The notes beneath the pieces are model-generated. The model saw nothing but the letters and a program-made list of their open reading frames with translations. It made no database searches and had not been told where the DNA came from. From contig NZ_PEBS01000039.1 of the NCBI RefSeq assembly GCF_002869965.1, forward strand, positions 1-54,877: a stretch of DNA of 54,877 bases, written 5' to 3'. Shown one piece after another: positions 25,246 to 33,427 of the stretch. Positions within the stretch are counted from its first letter, which is position 1. Every line of letters starts with the position of its first letter. Origin of the DNA: Janthinobacterium sp. ROICE36. Its GTDB lineage: Bacteria; Pseudomonadota; Gammaproteobacteria; Burkholderiales; Burkholderiaceae_D. The translations under genes and the position numbers were made by a program.

Positions 25246-25917
25246 ATGCTACAAAAAGCACCACGCCGTACCCGCGAACGCATCCTGGAGTTGTCGCTGC
25301 GCCTGTTCAATGAGTTTGGTGAGCCGAATATCACGACAACCGTGATTGCGGAAGAGATGAACATTTCGCCGGGAAACCTGTATTACCACTTCCGTAACAA
25401 GGATGACATCGTCAATTCGATCTTCGTTCAGTTCGAGGCGGAAATCGAACGCATCCTGACCGTGCCTGACGGGCGCCGTTCGAATATCGAGGATGTCTGG
25501 CTGTACCTGCACCTGATGTTCGAACTGATCTGGCGCTACCGCTTTTTCTATCGTGACCTCAATGATTTGCTGTCGCGCAACCGCAAGCTGGAACTGCACT
25601 TCAAGCTGATCCTGGCGCACAAGATCAAGGTGGCCACGCAACTGTGCGAAGATTTGCGCAGCGAACAGTCGCTCGAAGCGTCGGACATGGAAGTCGCTGC
25701 GATGGCGACGAATATGGTGGTTGTTGCCACTTACTGGCTGTCGTATGAATATGTGCGCAACCCGCGCAAGTATAGCGAGCAGCAATCCATGTCCGATGCG
25801 CTGGCGCGTGGCTGCTACCAGGTGCTGTCCCTGATCGGGCCGTATTTGCGCAATGAAACGCATTTGCTGTTTCGCAAACTGTCGGAAGAGTATGTGACCA
25901 AACTCAAGAACGACTGA
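25246..25917 (+). CDS. TetR-family transcriptional regulator
   Basis: This 223-residue regulator has the N-terminal TetR helix-turn-helix (about 8-55; TRERILELSLRLFNEFG and EEMNISPGNLYYHFRNKDD), then a helical ligand domain with aromatic-rich helices (LIWRYRFFYRDLNDLL). The ATG at 25246 is chosen over an in-frame GTG at 25207 because the HTH then begins at the usual distance from the N-terminus. It stands between a phasin gene and a TPR-protein gene. Its target and ligand are unknown; control of storage or fatty-acid genes would be a guess from position. Confidence 0.87.
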   Translation: MLQKAPRRTRERILELSLRLFNEFGEPNITTTVIAEEMNISPGNLYYHFRNKDDIVNSIFVQFEAEIERILTVPDGRRSNIEDVWLYLHLMFELIWRYRFFYRDLNDLLSRNRKLELHFKLILAHKIKVATQLCEDLRSEQSLEASDMEVAAMATNMVVVATYWLSYEYVRNPRKYSEQQSMSDALARGCYQVLSLIGPYLRNETHLLFRKLSEEYVTKLKND

Positions 25918-25958
25918 CACGGCCGCTGGCGGCAAGTCGTTATTTACAGGAGACATGT

Positions 25959-26732
25959 ATGGCTTGGAAACAATTTCCCTATCCGGACGCAGCATATGTC
26001 TACACGCCGCACACCCTGGAGGCGGCCTGGGCGCGCCTGCATGCGGGCGATGTGGAACCGTTTCCCACGCACGCGGCGCTGGTGCAGGCCTGGCTGGCCT
26101 TCCATGCGGGGGACTTCGAGCGCGCCGTGAAGTTGGGCCTGGCAATTGGCGTGCCCGGCTATGCGGTGGCGCACAAGGCGACCTGCATCTACGCCACGCA
26201 CCTGGAAGCGAACGACAGCCAGAAACTCGACATGTACGAAGAAGTGGCGGAGCGCTGCGAGCGCCAGCAGAGCGAGCAGCCGGACAACCCGGCTGGCTAC
26301 TATTGGCATGCCTACAGCCTGGGCCGCTACGCGCTGGGCACTTCCGTCGTCAAGGCCCTGGCGCAGGGCATGGGTGCGCGCGTGCGCAACAGCCTGGACC
26401 GCACGATGACGGTGGCGCCCATGCATGCGGAAGCGCATATTGCGTTTGGGATTTATCATACGGAAATTATCGACAAGGTCGGCGCCATGATCGGCAGCCT
26501 GACCTACGGCGCCAACAAGGAAGACGGTTACCAGCATTTCAAGACGGCGCTGGCCCTGACGCCTTCTTCGGCGCTGGCGCACAGCGAATATGCACGCGCC
26601 TTGAACATGCTCGACGGAAAGAAAAAGCTGGCGGAAGCGCTGGCCCTGTATGAAAAGGCGGCCGACTGCGTGGCACTGGACGCCAAGGAACGCCTCGAGG
26701 TCGAGGTGGCGATCGATGAATTAAAAGGATAA
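25959..26732 (+). CDS. TPR-like hypothetical protein
   Basis: This 257-residue soluble protein has no signal peptide. Repeated helical hairpins with the spacing of tetratricopeptide repeats are visible (WLAFHAGDFERAVKLGLAIG, GYYWHAYSLGRYALGT, HAEAHIAFGIYHTEII, ALAHSEYARALNMLDG). AGGAGA 5 nt before 25959 fixes the start. It is 2 nt from the LOG-family gene downstream (stop TAA, then ATG), so the two are probably co-translated. A scaffold or binding role is likely; no specific function can be assigned. Confidence 0.75.
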   Translation: MAWKQFPYPDAAYVYTPHTLEAAWARLHAGDVEPFPTHAALVQAWLAFHAGDFERAVKLGLAIGVPGYAVAHKATCIYATHLEANDSQKLDMYEEVAERCERQQSEQPDNPAGYYWHAYSLGRYALGTSVVKALAQGMGARVRNSLDRTMTVAPMHAEAHIAFGIYHTEIIDKVGAMIGSLTYGANKEDGYQHFKTALALTPSSALAHSEYARALNMLDGKKKLAEALALYEKAADCVALDAKERLEVEVAIDELKG

Positions 26733-26734
26733 GG

Positions 26735-27289
26735 ATGACTGTGATCAAGGCTTTATGTGTGTACTGTGGTGCCAACGCGGGCGTCTCGCCGGACTATGCC
26801 GTGGCGGCGCGTGAATTGGCGCGCGTGCTGGTGGCAGAAAATATTTCACTGGTGTATGGCGGCGGCAAGGTGGGCCTGATGGGCGTAATCGCCGATGAAG
26901 TGCTGCGCCTGGGCGGCGAGGTGACGGGCGTGATCCCCACCCAGCTGGTTGAGCGCGAAGTAGGCCACACGGGCTTGACGCGCCAGTTCATCGTGAAGGA
27001 CATGCATGAACGCAAGGCGATGATGGCCAGCCTGTCCGATGCCTTCATCGCCATGCCCGGCGGCTATGGCACCCTGGAAGAGCTGTTCGAGATGCTCACG
27101 TGGGCTCAGCTGGGCCTGCACGCCAAGCCCATCGGCTTGCTCAATGTCGAGCATTTTTATGATGGCTTGCTGACCTTCGTGGAAAATGGCAGGGAGCAGG
27201 GCTTCATCCGCCCGCAGCACGCGGCTTTCCTGAACGCCGATGCCGACCCTGCAGCGTTGGTGCAGCGCCTGAAGGAGTGCGCGCCCTAG
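26735..27289 (+). CDS. LOG-family nucleotide phosphoribohydrolase (TIGR00730-type)
   Basis: This 184-residue enzyme has the family signatures VYGGGKVGLMG and PGGYGTLEE (catalytic Glu pair), plus the RKAMM segment. LOG (lonely guy) proteins release free bases from nucleoside 5'-monophosphates, including cytokinin ribotides; many bacterial members act on AMP-like substrates. It starts 2 nt after the TPR gene, at an ATG preceded by AAGG. A terminator follows. Confidence 0.88.
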   Translation: MTVIKALCVYCGANAGVSPDYAVAARELARVLVAENISLVYGGGKVGLMGVIADEVLRLGGEVTGVIPTQLVEREVGHTGLTRQFIVKDMHERKAMMASLSDAFIAMPGGYGTLEELFEMLTWAQLGLHAKPIGLLNVEHFYDGLLTFVENGREQGFIRPQHAAFLNADADPAALVQRLKECAP

Positions 27290-27312
27290 CGTCGTCCATG
27301 CCATGCGAAACA

Positions 27313-27342
27313 GCCATGCCCTGGAAAGTGCATGGCTTTTTT
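27313..27342 (+). terminator. intrinsic terminator after the LOG gene
   Basis: GCCATGC (27313-27319) pairs with GCATGGC (27330-27336), then TTTTTT. Confidence 0.85.
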
Positions 27343-27359
27343 ATTTCTGCACGGGAAAA

Positions 27360-27404
27360 TTGATCGAGATCAATGACGTAATTAATAAAAATATAGCCAT
27401 AAAA
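27360..27404 (+). promoter_or_regulatory. perfect FNR-type box and likely promoter of the PEP-CTERM gene
   Basis: TTGAT-CGAG-ATCAA (27360-27373) is an exact match to the FNR/ANR consensus TTGAT-N4-ATCAA. CATAAA (27399-27404) stands about 30 bp downstream of its centre, the right place for the -10 of a class II activated promoter. Transcription would start near 27410 and give a leader of about 180 nt before the gene at 27591. Nothing else convincing was found in 27290-27590. Confidence 0.6.
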
Positions 27405-27590
27405 TTGCACTGGCGGCATGTTTTTTTGAAAATGAAGATGCTTTTTATGCACGAATGTGTTCTACTGGCATAGTTCAAAAAGTTAGGAATATCGGACACC
27501 GACGAGCGTTGTACAGCCTCCCAAAAAAGGTGCCGATCTGCTTCAAGTTGCCACAGCCACGCTACTTCATCATCTCGAAAGGATGTTATT

Positions 27591-28193
27591 TTGAAACCAA
27601 TGACCCTCTTGCGCGCCACCGCTGTCGCTGCCCTTCTCGCCGCTGGCGGCGCCCACGCACAAACCACGACCATCGGCTTCGATGCGCTGGAACACCCCGG
27701 CATCCTCGGTTCCGTCTTCAACTCCTACTCCGAAAGCGGCTACGATTTCAACAGCAGCTTCCTGGGCCTCTTGAGTTCTGCACATCAGAGCAACTTCGCT
27801 TATGCGGGCTCGGCCGGCCTTGGCGCCACGCTGCTGTCGACAACAACCTTGAGCCGTACCGATGGCGCCGCATTCTCGCTCAGTTCGATCAGCCTGGCTG
27901 ACTTCGTGAGCTTGCCTGGCTCCTACGACGTGACGTTCGTCGGCCACCAAATGGGCGGTGGTACGGTGAGCCAGACCTTCAGTCTCGATGGCAGCCATAC
28001 TTTCAGCGATTACACGTTCACGGGCTTCAACAATCTGCTGTCGGCATCGTGGAAGGAAGGCGCTTTGCACACTTTTCAGGTCGATAATATCGCCGCCAGC
28101 GTGAGCGCCGTGCCGGAACCGGCCACGTACGGCATGCTGCTGGGCGGCCTGGGTCTGCTGGCCTTCCTGCGCCGTCGCAAGAACGCCGCCTGA
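27591..28193 (+). CDS. PEP-CTERM sorting domain protein
   Basis: This 200-residue exported protein has an N-terminal signal peptide (MKPMTLLRATAVAALLAAGG, cut near AHA) and a C-terminal exosortase signal: VPEPATYG, a hydrophobic helix, then FLRRRKNAA. The body is beta-rich with repeated Ser/Gly segments and no known catalytic motif. The TTG at 27591 has AAAGGA 7 nt upstream; ATG at 27600 is an alternative that loses three residues. Such proteins are sorted by EpsH/XrtA to the surface or exopolysaccharide matrix. The FNR box upstream suggests induction at low oxygen. Confidence 0.85.
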   Translation: MKPMTLLRATAVAALLAAGGAHAQTTTIGFDALEHPGILGSVFNSYSESGYDFNSSFLGLLSSAHQSNFAYAGSAGLGATLLSTTTLSRTDGAAFSLSSISLADFVSLPGSYDVTFVGHQMGGGTVSQTFSLDGSHTFSDYTFTGFNNLLSASWKEGALHTFQVDNIAASVSAVPEPATYGMLLGGLGLLAFLRRRKNAA

Positions 28194-28229
28194 GCCTGAA
28201 CATGGCGCGGGCCACGCCGGCGCACACGT

Positions 28230-28264
28230 AAAAAAGCCGCCCGTTTTACCAGGCGGCTTTTTTA
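28230..28264. terminator. bidirectional intrinsic terminator
   Basis: GCCGCC (28236-28241) and GGCGGC (28252-28257) with flanking A- and T-runs. It lies between the PEP-CTERM gene and convergent ygjP. Confidence 0.88.
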
Positions 28265-28283
28265 CGCTGGCCGGTACCGGTCG

Positions 28284-28796
28284 TCACGACCACAAACGCT
28301 GGCCCGACAGGTCGAGCTGGGTCAAATACAGGCGCACGTCGAATTCGTACTGGTGGTACTGCGGTTCCATATACGCGCACAGCTTGTAGAACGCCTTGTC
28401 ATGTTGCTTTTCTTTCACATGCGCCAGTTCGTGTACGGCGATCATGCGCAGGAATTCCAGTGGCACTTCCTTGAACATGGTGGCCACGCGGATTTCATGC
28501 TTGGCCTTGAGCTTGCCGCCTTGCACGCGCGAGATCGCGGTATGCAAGCCCAGCGCATGCTGGATCACATGGATATTGCTGTCGAACGCCACCTTGTTGA
28601 TGGGCTCGGCATTGCGCAGGAATTCATTTTTCAACTCTTGCACGTACTGGTACAGCGCCTTGTCGTTGCGCACCTCGTGCGCGTTCGGGTAGCGTTTCAA
28701 CAGGACTTCGCCCAGCTTGTCTTGCGCGATCAGCTGCTGCACTTGCGCTTGCGTTTGTTCGGAATAGGCGCTCAGGTATTTCAGGGATGGCTGCAT
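28284..28796 (-). CDS. ygjP: YgjP-like (DUF45) zinc metallopeptidase fold protein
   Basis: This 170-residue protein closely follows the E. coli YgjP pattern. The zinc site is HELAHVKEKQHDKAF (HExxH plus a later His), and the family blocks ALYQYVQELKNEFLRN, LGLHTAISRVQGGKLKAKHE and MEPQYHQYEFDVRLYLTQL are present. The start at 28796 matches the YgjP N-terminus; in-frame codons further upstream would add a GC-rich artefact. YgjP has been linked to nucleotide hydrolysis in E. coli, so a peptidase role is not certain. Confidence 0.87.
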   Translation of the reverse strand: MQPSLKYLSAYSEQTQAQVQQLIAQDKLGEVLLKRYPNAHEVRNDKALYQYVQELKNEFLRNAEPINKVAFDSNIHVIQHALGLHTAISRVQGGKLKAKHEIRVATMFKEVPLEFLRMIAVHELAHVKEKQHDKAFYKLCAYMEPQYHQYEFDVRLYLTQLDLSGQRLWS

Positions 28797-28945
28797 GCGG
28801 AGAAGGGCGGGGCGGGGCGCGGAGGTGTCAGTAAGGCGAGAATGTACCATACCGCCGCGCCCCGCGCTGCGCCAACCCTTGCACCGGGCCACCAGGGCCG
28901 CCCTGTGCCGCCGTCAAGCGGCGCGCGCAGGTCAGCCTGGTGGTC

Positions 28946-29353
28946 CTAGCCCTGGCCCTGGCCCTTATCGCCCTCGTCCTTGCTGCCTTGCCGGCTCGCC
29001 TTGGCTTGCTGCTCGGTGCTGCCGCTGCGTGCCGCGCTACTGCTGCGGCTTTCATTGGCGCGCTGGGCCGATTGTCGGCTTTCGCCGCCTTTCCTCCCGA
29101 TTTCGGCCATGTGTACACGGTTGCGGCTGACGGCTTCACCGCCTTTCTGCCCGGCCCGGCGTGCTTCTTCCGAGTCGAATTCATGCGCCGTGCCCTTTTG
29201 ATGGGCTGCCTGACCGCCCTTGCTGGCAATTTCGCGTTGCTGCTCTTCGTTCATGGCGGCGAAACCGCGTTTTCCCGTGCCTTTGGGGTTGCCCGATTCG
29301 CCGGCTTTCTGGCTGCTGCCAGCGCCTTTGCCCTGCTCATTATTGTTAGCCAT
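28946..29353 (-). CDS. KGG-repeat general stress protein
   Basis: This 135-residue, very hydrophilic protein has three Lys-Gly-Gly repeats: IASKGGQAAH, AGQKGGEAVS and IGRKGGESRQ. The KGG domain is shared with Bacillus GsiB and fungal Con-10 and is related to desiccation-protective proteins. The tail is Ser/Gln/Lys-rich and disordered. AAGGAGA lies just before the ATG. It is downstream of a phasin gene on the same strand (35 nt gap), so the pair may be co-expressed under stress. Confidence 0.85.
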   Translation of the reverse strand: MANNNEQGKGAGSSQKAGESGNPKGTGKRGFAAMNEEQQREIASKGGQAAHQKGTAHEFDSEEARRAGQKGGEAVSRNRVHMAEIGRKGGESRQSAQRANESRSSSAARSGSTEQQAKASRQGSKDEGDKGQGQG

Positions 29354-29388
29354 GTCGCTCTCCTTGCTGTCGAGTGGGAGTCAAGTGC

Positions 29389-29901
29389 TCAATGCGCCTG
29401 ATCGGATTGCCTGCCCGTCTCGCGACTGTGGCCCGCACCATCGTGGTGGCCCGTGGCATGCATTTTTTCGATCATTTCACGCTGGCGCTGCGCGGCCTTT
29501 TCCGTTTCTTCGGCCGCCTTGCGCGCCACTTCGTCAGCCAGGGCCACGGCCGTGCGGCTGGCTTCGGGCAGGTGGTTCTCTGCCGTGCGGTTCATCTCGA
29601 TATGGGCGTTGGCGACGAGATTGCCGAGTTGCTGCTGGTACTGGCGCAGTTTGTCGCTGCCCGGCTGCAACTGGGCAGCAGCCAGCGACAGGAACTCGCC
29701 CGTGTCGCGCGCGCATAGCAGTTGCTGGCTGGCGCTGTGCCATTCCTGCAGTAAGTCTTGCGCCAGCCGCAGGTTCAGCTCGCTCAGTTGCTGCGCCGTA
29801 TCGAACAGCTTGCGCGATAGTTCTGTGGTGAAATTGCCCTGGGCTTCCAGGTGGGACTTCAGGGCGGGGCTGAGACTTTTGGGGATACTGTTGGTGAACA
29901 T
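29389..29901 (-). CDS. phasin family protein (Phasin_2 type)
   Basis: This 170-residue helical protein has the phasin core at about 15-120 (LEAQGNFTTELSRKLFDTAQQ and QQLLCARDTGEFLSLAAAQLQ) and a Glu/Lys/His-rich tail. Phasins coat PHA granules and can also act as general chaperones. GAGGT stands about 6 nt before the ATG. It heads a short operon with the KGG stress gene. It differs in type from the PhaF-like phasin at 24.5 kb, so the strain has at least two granule-coat proteins. Confidence 0.85.
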   Translation of the reverse strand: MFTNSIPKSLSPALKSHLEAQGNFTTELSRKLFDTAQQLSELNLRLAQDLLQEWHSASQQLLCARDTGEFLSLAAAQLQPGSDKLRQYQQQLGNLVANAHIEMNRTAENHLPEASRTAVALADEVARKAAEETEKAAQRQREMIEKMHATGHHDGAGHSRETGRQSDQAH

Positions 29902-30064
29902 GTTCTACCTCAATGAAAATCTGGTCCGAGAAACACCCGGTGCACCGGATGCGGCGTGTGCTGAAACAAGCATAGAGATAGACGCCGGATGGCGTGCCAG
30001 GTTCCATGCCGGATGCCGGTTTGGCGCGAGAATGGCGCCCGGCAGGCAGAAAATCGCGATGACT

Positions 30065-30078
30065 TTGTGCCAGATCAA
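30065..30078 (-). promoter_or_regulatory. FNR-like box between phasin and purU
   Basis: Read on the minus strand this is TTGAT-CTGG-CACAA. The left half matches FNR/ANR exactly; the right half has two mismatches from ATCAA. It lies about 165 bp before the phasin start. The 345-bp gap (29902-30246) also holds a dyad AGCAGC-CAC-GCTGCT at 30106-30120 and no gene. Confidence 0.4.
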
Positions 30079-30246
30079 ATGAACGTGCATCGGCTTGCCA
30101 CCGCCAGCAGCCACGCTGCTAGTGTGGAAAATGCCGGCTAACGGGCCCGGCCGTGCGACAATAGCCGGCTCGCGGCAGCGCAGCCGATGGCCGGCGCGCG
30201 TGGCTGAGCCGAGCATAGCCCACCTTTTTTGCCTTAATCCGCGACC

Positions 30247-31116
30247 ATGACGCATCCCGAATACATCCTGACCCTGTCTTGCCTGGACCAGCGCGGCATC
30301 GTGCACCGCGTGTCCGGCTTCCTGGCCGAACACGGCTGCAACATCCTCGATTCGGCCCAGTTCGGCGACCAGGAATCCCAGCTGTTCTTCATGCGCGTGC
30401 ATTTCGCGCTGGAAGACGGCGCCGTCAGCGACGCCCAGTTGCGCAGCGCCTTCGCCGACCTGTCGCAAGCCATGCACCTCAATGGCCAGTTGCACGATGC
30501 GCGCGTCAAGCCGCGCGTGATGCTGATGGTGTCGAAGATCGGTCATTGTCTGAACGATTTGCTGTTCCGCTACAAGAGCGGCTTGCTGAACGTGGAAATT
30601 CCCGCCATCGTCTCGAACCACATGGAGTTCTACCAGCTGGCGGCCAGCTACAATATTCCCTTCCACCACCTGCCGCTGGCGGCCGGTGCGCCGGAAGCGG
30701 CCAAGCTGGCGCAGGAAGCGAAGATCATCGAGCTGATGGACACGCACAAGATCGACCTGGTGGTGCTGGCGCGCTACATGCAAATCCTGTCGCCCGGTCT
30801 GTGCCAGGCGCTCGACGGCCGCGCCATCAATATCCATCACTCCTTCCTGCCCAGCTTCAAGGGCGCCAAGCCGTATGCGCAGGCGCACCAACGCGGCGTC
30901 AAGCTGATCGGCGCGACGGCCCACTTCGTCACGGGCGACCTGGACGAAGGCCCGATCATCGAGCAGGATGTCGAGCGCGTCGACCATGCGATGGATGCCG
31001 ACACCCTGACGGCCATCGGCCGCGACGTCGAGTGCGTGGTGCTGGCACGCGCCGTGAAATGGTTCGTCGAGCACCGCATCCTGAAAAATGGCGACAAGAC
31101 CGTGGTATTCCGCTGA
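30247..31116 (+). CDS. purU: formyltetrahydrofolate deformylase PurU
   Basis: This 289-residue enzyme hydrolyses 10-formyl-THF to formate and THF. It has an N-terminal ACT domain (about 5-85, LTLSCLDQRGIVHRVSGFL) and a formyl-transferase fold with the active-site block INIHHSFLPSFKGAKPY and the later GATAHFVTGDLDEGPII. The length and motif order are those of PurU rather than PurN. It is a single gene with yaeQ 39 nt downstream on the same strand. Confidence 0.94.
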   Translation: MTHPEYILTLSCLDQRGIVHRVSGFLAEHGCNILDSAQFGDQESQLFFMRVHFALEDGAVSDAQLRSAFADLSQAMHLNGQLHDARVKPRVMLMVSKIGHCLNDLLFRYKSGLLNVEIPAIVSNHMEFYQLAASYNIPFHHLPLAAGAPEAAKLAQEAKIIELMDTHKIDLVVLARYMQILSPGLCQALDGRAINIHHSFLPSFKGAKPYAQAHQRGVKLIGATAHFVTGDLDEGPIIEQDVERVDHAMDADTLTAIGRDVECVVLARAVKWFVEHRILKNGDKTVVFR

Positions 31117-31155
31117 TACCGACTTCACTATTCACTTTACCGAGACAGAAACACG

Positions 31156-31698
31156 ATGGCCCTTAAAGCAACAATTTTCAAAGCCGATCTGCAGATCGCC
31201 GACATGGACCGCAACTACTACCAGGATCACGCGCTGACCCTGGCGCGCCACCCTTCCGAAACGGACGAGCGCATGATGGTGCGCCTGCTGGCGTTCGCCA
31301 TTCATGCCGACGAAGCGCTGACCTTCACCAAGGGCCTGTTCGACACGGAAGAGCCCGACCTGTGGCAGAAGGACTTGACGGGCGCCATCCAGCTGTGGAT
31401 CGAAGTGGGCCAGCCCGACGAAAAACGCATCCTGAAGGCCTGCGGCCGTTCGGAACAGGTGATCGTCTACAGCTATGGCGCAACCAGCCACATCTGGTGG
31501 AAGCAGATCGCGAACAAGCTGGAACGGGCGAAGAACTTGACCGTGATCAACCTGCCATCCGAGGCGGCGCAAGACATGAGCAAGCTGGCGCAGCGCAACA
31601 TGCAGCTGCAATGCACGATCCAGGATGGCCAGATCTGGCTGACCGACAGCGTCAACACGGTCTTGATCGACCGCGAACCGGTGAAGCCGGCGCGCTGA
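31156..31698 (+). CDS. yaeQ: YaeQ family protein
   Basis: This 180-residue protein is conserved over its whole length with the YaeQ family: MALKATIFKADLQIADMDR at the start, HPSETDERMMVRLLAFA and DLWQKDLTGAIQLWIEVG in the centre. The fold is related to PD-(D/E)XK nucleases, with DLWQKD and WIEVG covering the likely catalytic core. The cellular role is not established. It is probably co-transcribed with purU and ends at a strong terminator. Confidence 0.93.
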   Translation: MALKATIFKADLQIADMDRNYYQDHALTLARHPSETDERMMVRLLAFAIHADEALTFTKGLFDTEEPDLWQKDLTGAIQLWIEVGQPDEKRILKACGRSEQVIVYSYGATSHIWWKQIANKLERAKNLTVINLPSEAAQDMSKLAQRNMQLQCTIQDGQIWLTDSVNTVLIDREPVKPAR

Positions 31699-31717
31699 TG
31701 TTGACCGTTTGAAACGC

Positions 31718-31746
31718 AAAAAGCCCGGAGTGATCCGGGCTTTTTT
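31718..31746. terminator. bidirectional intrinsic terminator
   Basis: AAAAAGCCCGG and CCGGGCTTTTTT flank a short loop between yaeQ and the convergent DUF2807 gene. Confidence 0.9.
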
Positions 31747-31758
31747 CATGGCAGGCGT

Positions 31759-32553
31759 TTAATTGGGTGCGCTGCCCAGGCGCTTGATGCTGCTCGAACG
31801 CTGCATGCTGCGGCTGATGCGCGGATCGCCGTAGTAGCTTACTTCGCCCGAGCCGCCGATGCTGATGGCCAAGTCATCCTTGGCCCACACTTGCGCCTCG
31901 CCCGAGCCGCCGATGCTCACCTGCACCTCGCGCGCGGCCAGGCGGCCTGCCTGAATATTGCCCGAGCCGCCGATCGATGCCGTCAGCTGCTCCGTCTTGC
32001 CGCTGGCCTTGAAGTTGCCGCTGCCGCCGATGGCCACGGAGACCATGCGGCTGTCGAGGTCGCGTGCGTTGATGGAGCCGGAACCGCCCACGTCGAAGCG
32101 CAGATTCTCGGCGCGCAAGCCCGTTGCCGTGATGCTGCCCGAGCCGCCCACGCTGATGCGTTCCACCTGGCGCGCCTGGATGACGATGCTCAGGCTGCTT
32201 TGGCGGAAGTTGGCGTTGCGCTTGGCGGGGCGGATGCGCAGGGTGCCGTTTTCCACCGCGGTATCGATCAGCGGCAGGATATTGTCGTCAGCCTCGATGG
32301 TGATGCTGTCCGTGTTGCCAATGCGCAATTCGACCGTGCCCGGCACATTCAGCGCCACGGCATGGAAGCTGCCCACCTCGCGCGTCTGCTTTTGCAGCTT
32401 GCCGCTGCCCTGGATGCTGTTGCCGGAAATCCAGTCCAGTGGCGACGCCAGCGCCGGCACGGCCGGCATGGCCAGCGCGCAGGCGGCCAGCAGCAGGGTG
32501 GTCACGGTGCTAGCGTGGCGGCGGTGGCGGGCTTGGAAAATTGCGTGTGTCAT
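31759..32553 (-). CDS. DUF2807 (head GIN domain) exported protein
   Basis: This 264-residue protein has an N-terminal signal segment (about 18-36, TLLLAACALAMPAVPALA). The DUF2807 domain that follows is a right-handed beta-structure with at least five GGSG repeats, each before a short strand (ISVGGSGSIT, FDVGGSGSIN, VAIGGSGNFK, ASIGGSGNIQ, VSIGGSGEAQ, ISIGGSGEVS). The start at 32553 is chosen because GGGAG lies 6 nt before it. Function is unknown; envelope or adhesin-like roles are often suggested for this fold. Confidence 0.82.
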   Translation of the reverse strand: MTHAIFQARHRRHASTVTTLLLAACALAMPAVPALASPLDWISGNSIQGSGKLQKQTREVGSFHAVALNVPGTVELRIGNTDSITIEADDNILPLIDTAVENGTLRIRPAKRNANFRQSSLSIVIQARQVERISVGGSGSITATGLRAENLRFDVGGSGSINARDLDSRMVSVAIGGSGNFKASGKTEQLTASIGGSGNIQAGRLAAREVQVSIGGSGEAQVWAKDDLAISIGGSGEVSYYGDPRISRSMQRSSSIKRLGSAPN

Positions 32554-32739
32554 TCTTGCTCCCTGTTGTGAATTGGACTGCATGCATGGTATGCCAGCCG
32601 GCCACGCCTGCGTACCGCGCTGCGACAGACGGCAATGCTGGCGGGACAGAATGCAGGAAGATGCGACAGGATGGCATGAGGTATCATGTCGGTGGGACAT
32701 ACGACGACCGGCACGCGCCGGCCACACTACTGGAATTAC

Positions 32740-33375
32740 ATGCTGATCATCACCATCAAACAGGGCAAGGAAAAGAGCTTGCTGGGCCAATCGTGGATTT
32801 ACGCCTCCGCGATTGAAAAAGTCGAAGGCAAGCCGCAGGAAAAAATGAAGCCCGGCTCGACGGCCATCGTGCAAAGCTCGGCGAAGCAGTTTATCGCCCG
32901 CGCCGCCTACAATTCGAAGTCGCAGATCCGCGCGCGCATCTGGAGCTTCAAGGAAGACGAACCGGTCGACCACGCGCTGATCAAGCGCCGCGTCAAGGCC
33001 GCCATCGAAAAAAAGTTGCCGGCCATCAAGAAGGCGGGCGAGAACCAGCTATTGACCCTGATCAAGGGCGAAGACGAGGGCTTGCCGGGCCTGGTGGTAC
33101 AGCTGTTTGGCGGCGTGCAAGGCTATCTGATCTGCGAATTCAATGCCGGCGGCGTCGATGCGTGGAAAGTGGCCATCGTGCAATCGCTGATGGCTTCCAC
33201 GGGCTGTGCGAACGTGTATGAGCGCTGCGACGACTTGATGCGCAAGGGTGAAGGCCTGCCTTTGATCGATGGCGCCCTGGCTGGCGAGGAGCCGCCAGAT
33301 GAAGTCATGCTGACGGACAACGGCGTGCGTTATGCGCTGGACTTGAAGACGGGGCACAAGAGCAAGTTTCGCTGA
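32740..33375 (+). CDS. truncated RlmI-like 23S rRNA methyltransferase (N-terminal half only)
   Basis: This 211-residue protein aligns with the first half of RlmI/RlmK-type 23S rRNA m5C methyltransferases. It has the PUA domain (ITIKQGKEKSLLGQSWIY), the SQIRARIWSF segment, and the central domain with GEDEGLPGLVVQLFG and YERCDDLMRKGEGL. It ends at DLKTGHKSKFR, exactly where full-length relatives continue with GHKTG-YLDQR and the SAM-binding Rossmann domain. The stop is followed at once by a terminator, so the catalytic half is absent, not frameshifted. Start: the ATG at 32740 matches the family; an in-frame ATG at 32686 has GAGGT before it and cannot be excluded. It may be a stand-alone RNA-binding module or a relic. 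Confidence 0.75.
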   Translation: MLIITIKQGKEKSLLGQSWIYASAIEKVEGKPQEKMKPGSTAIVQSSAKQFIARAAYNSKSQIRARIWSFKEDEPVDHALIKRRVKAAIEKKLPAIKKAGENQLLTLIKGEDEGLPGLVVQLFGGVQGYLICEFNAGGVDAWKVAIVQSLMASTGCANVYERCDDLMRKGEGLPLIDGALAGEEPPDEVMLTDNGVRYALDLKTGHKSKFR

Positions 33376-33393
33376 GAGCGGCTGCCTGACATG

Positions 33394-33419
33394 AAAAAAC
33401 CGGCCTTGGCCGGTTTTTT
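33394..33419. terminator. bidirectional intrinsic terminator
   Basis: A-run, CCGGCC, TT, GGCCGG, T-run: perfect arms between the RlmI-like gene and the convergent cytochrome operon. Confidence 0.88.
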
Positions 33420-33427
33420 CATGTCTG

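Noticed and set aside
27432..27473. 13-codon frame in the leader of the PEP-CTERM gene
   Set aside because: There is no Shine-Dalgarno before the ATG and no sign of a leader-peptide attenuator.
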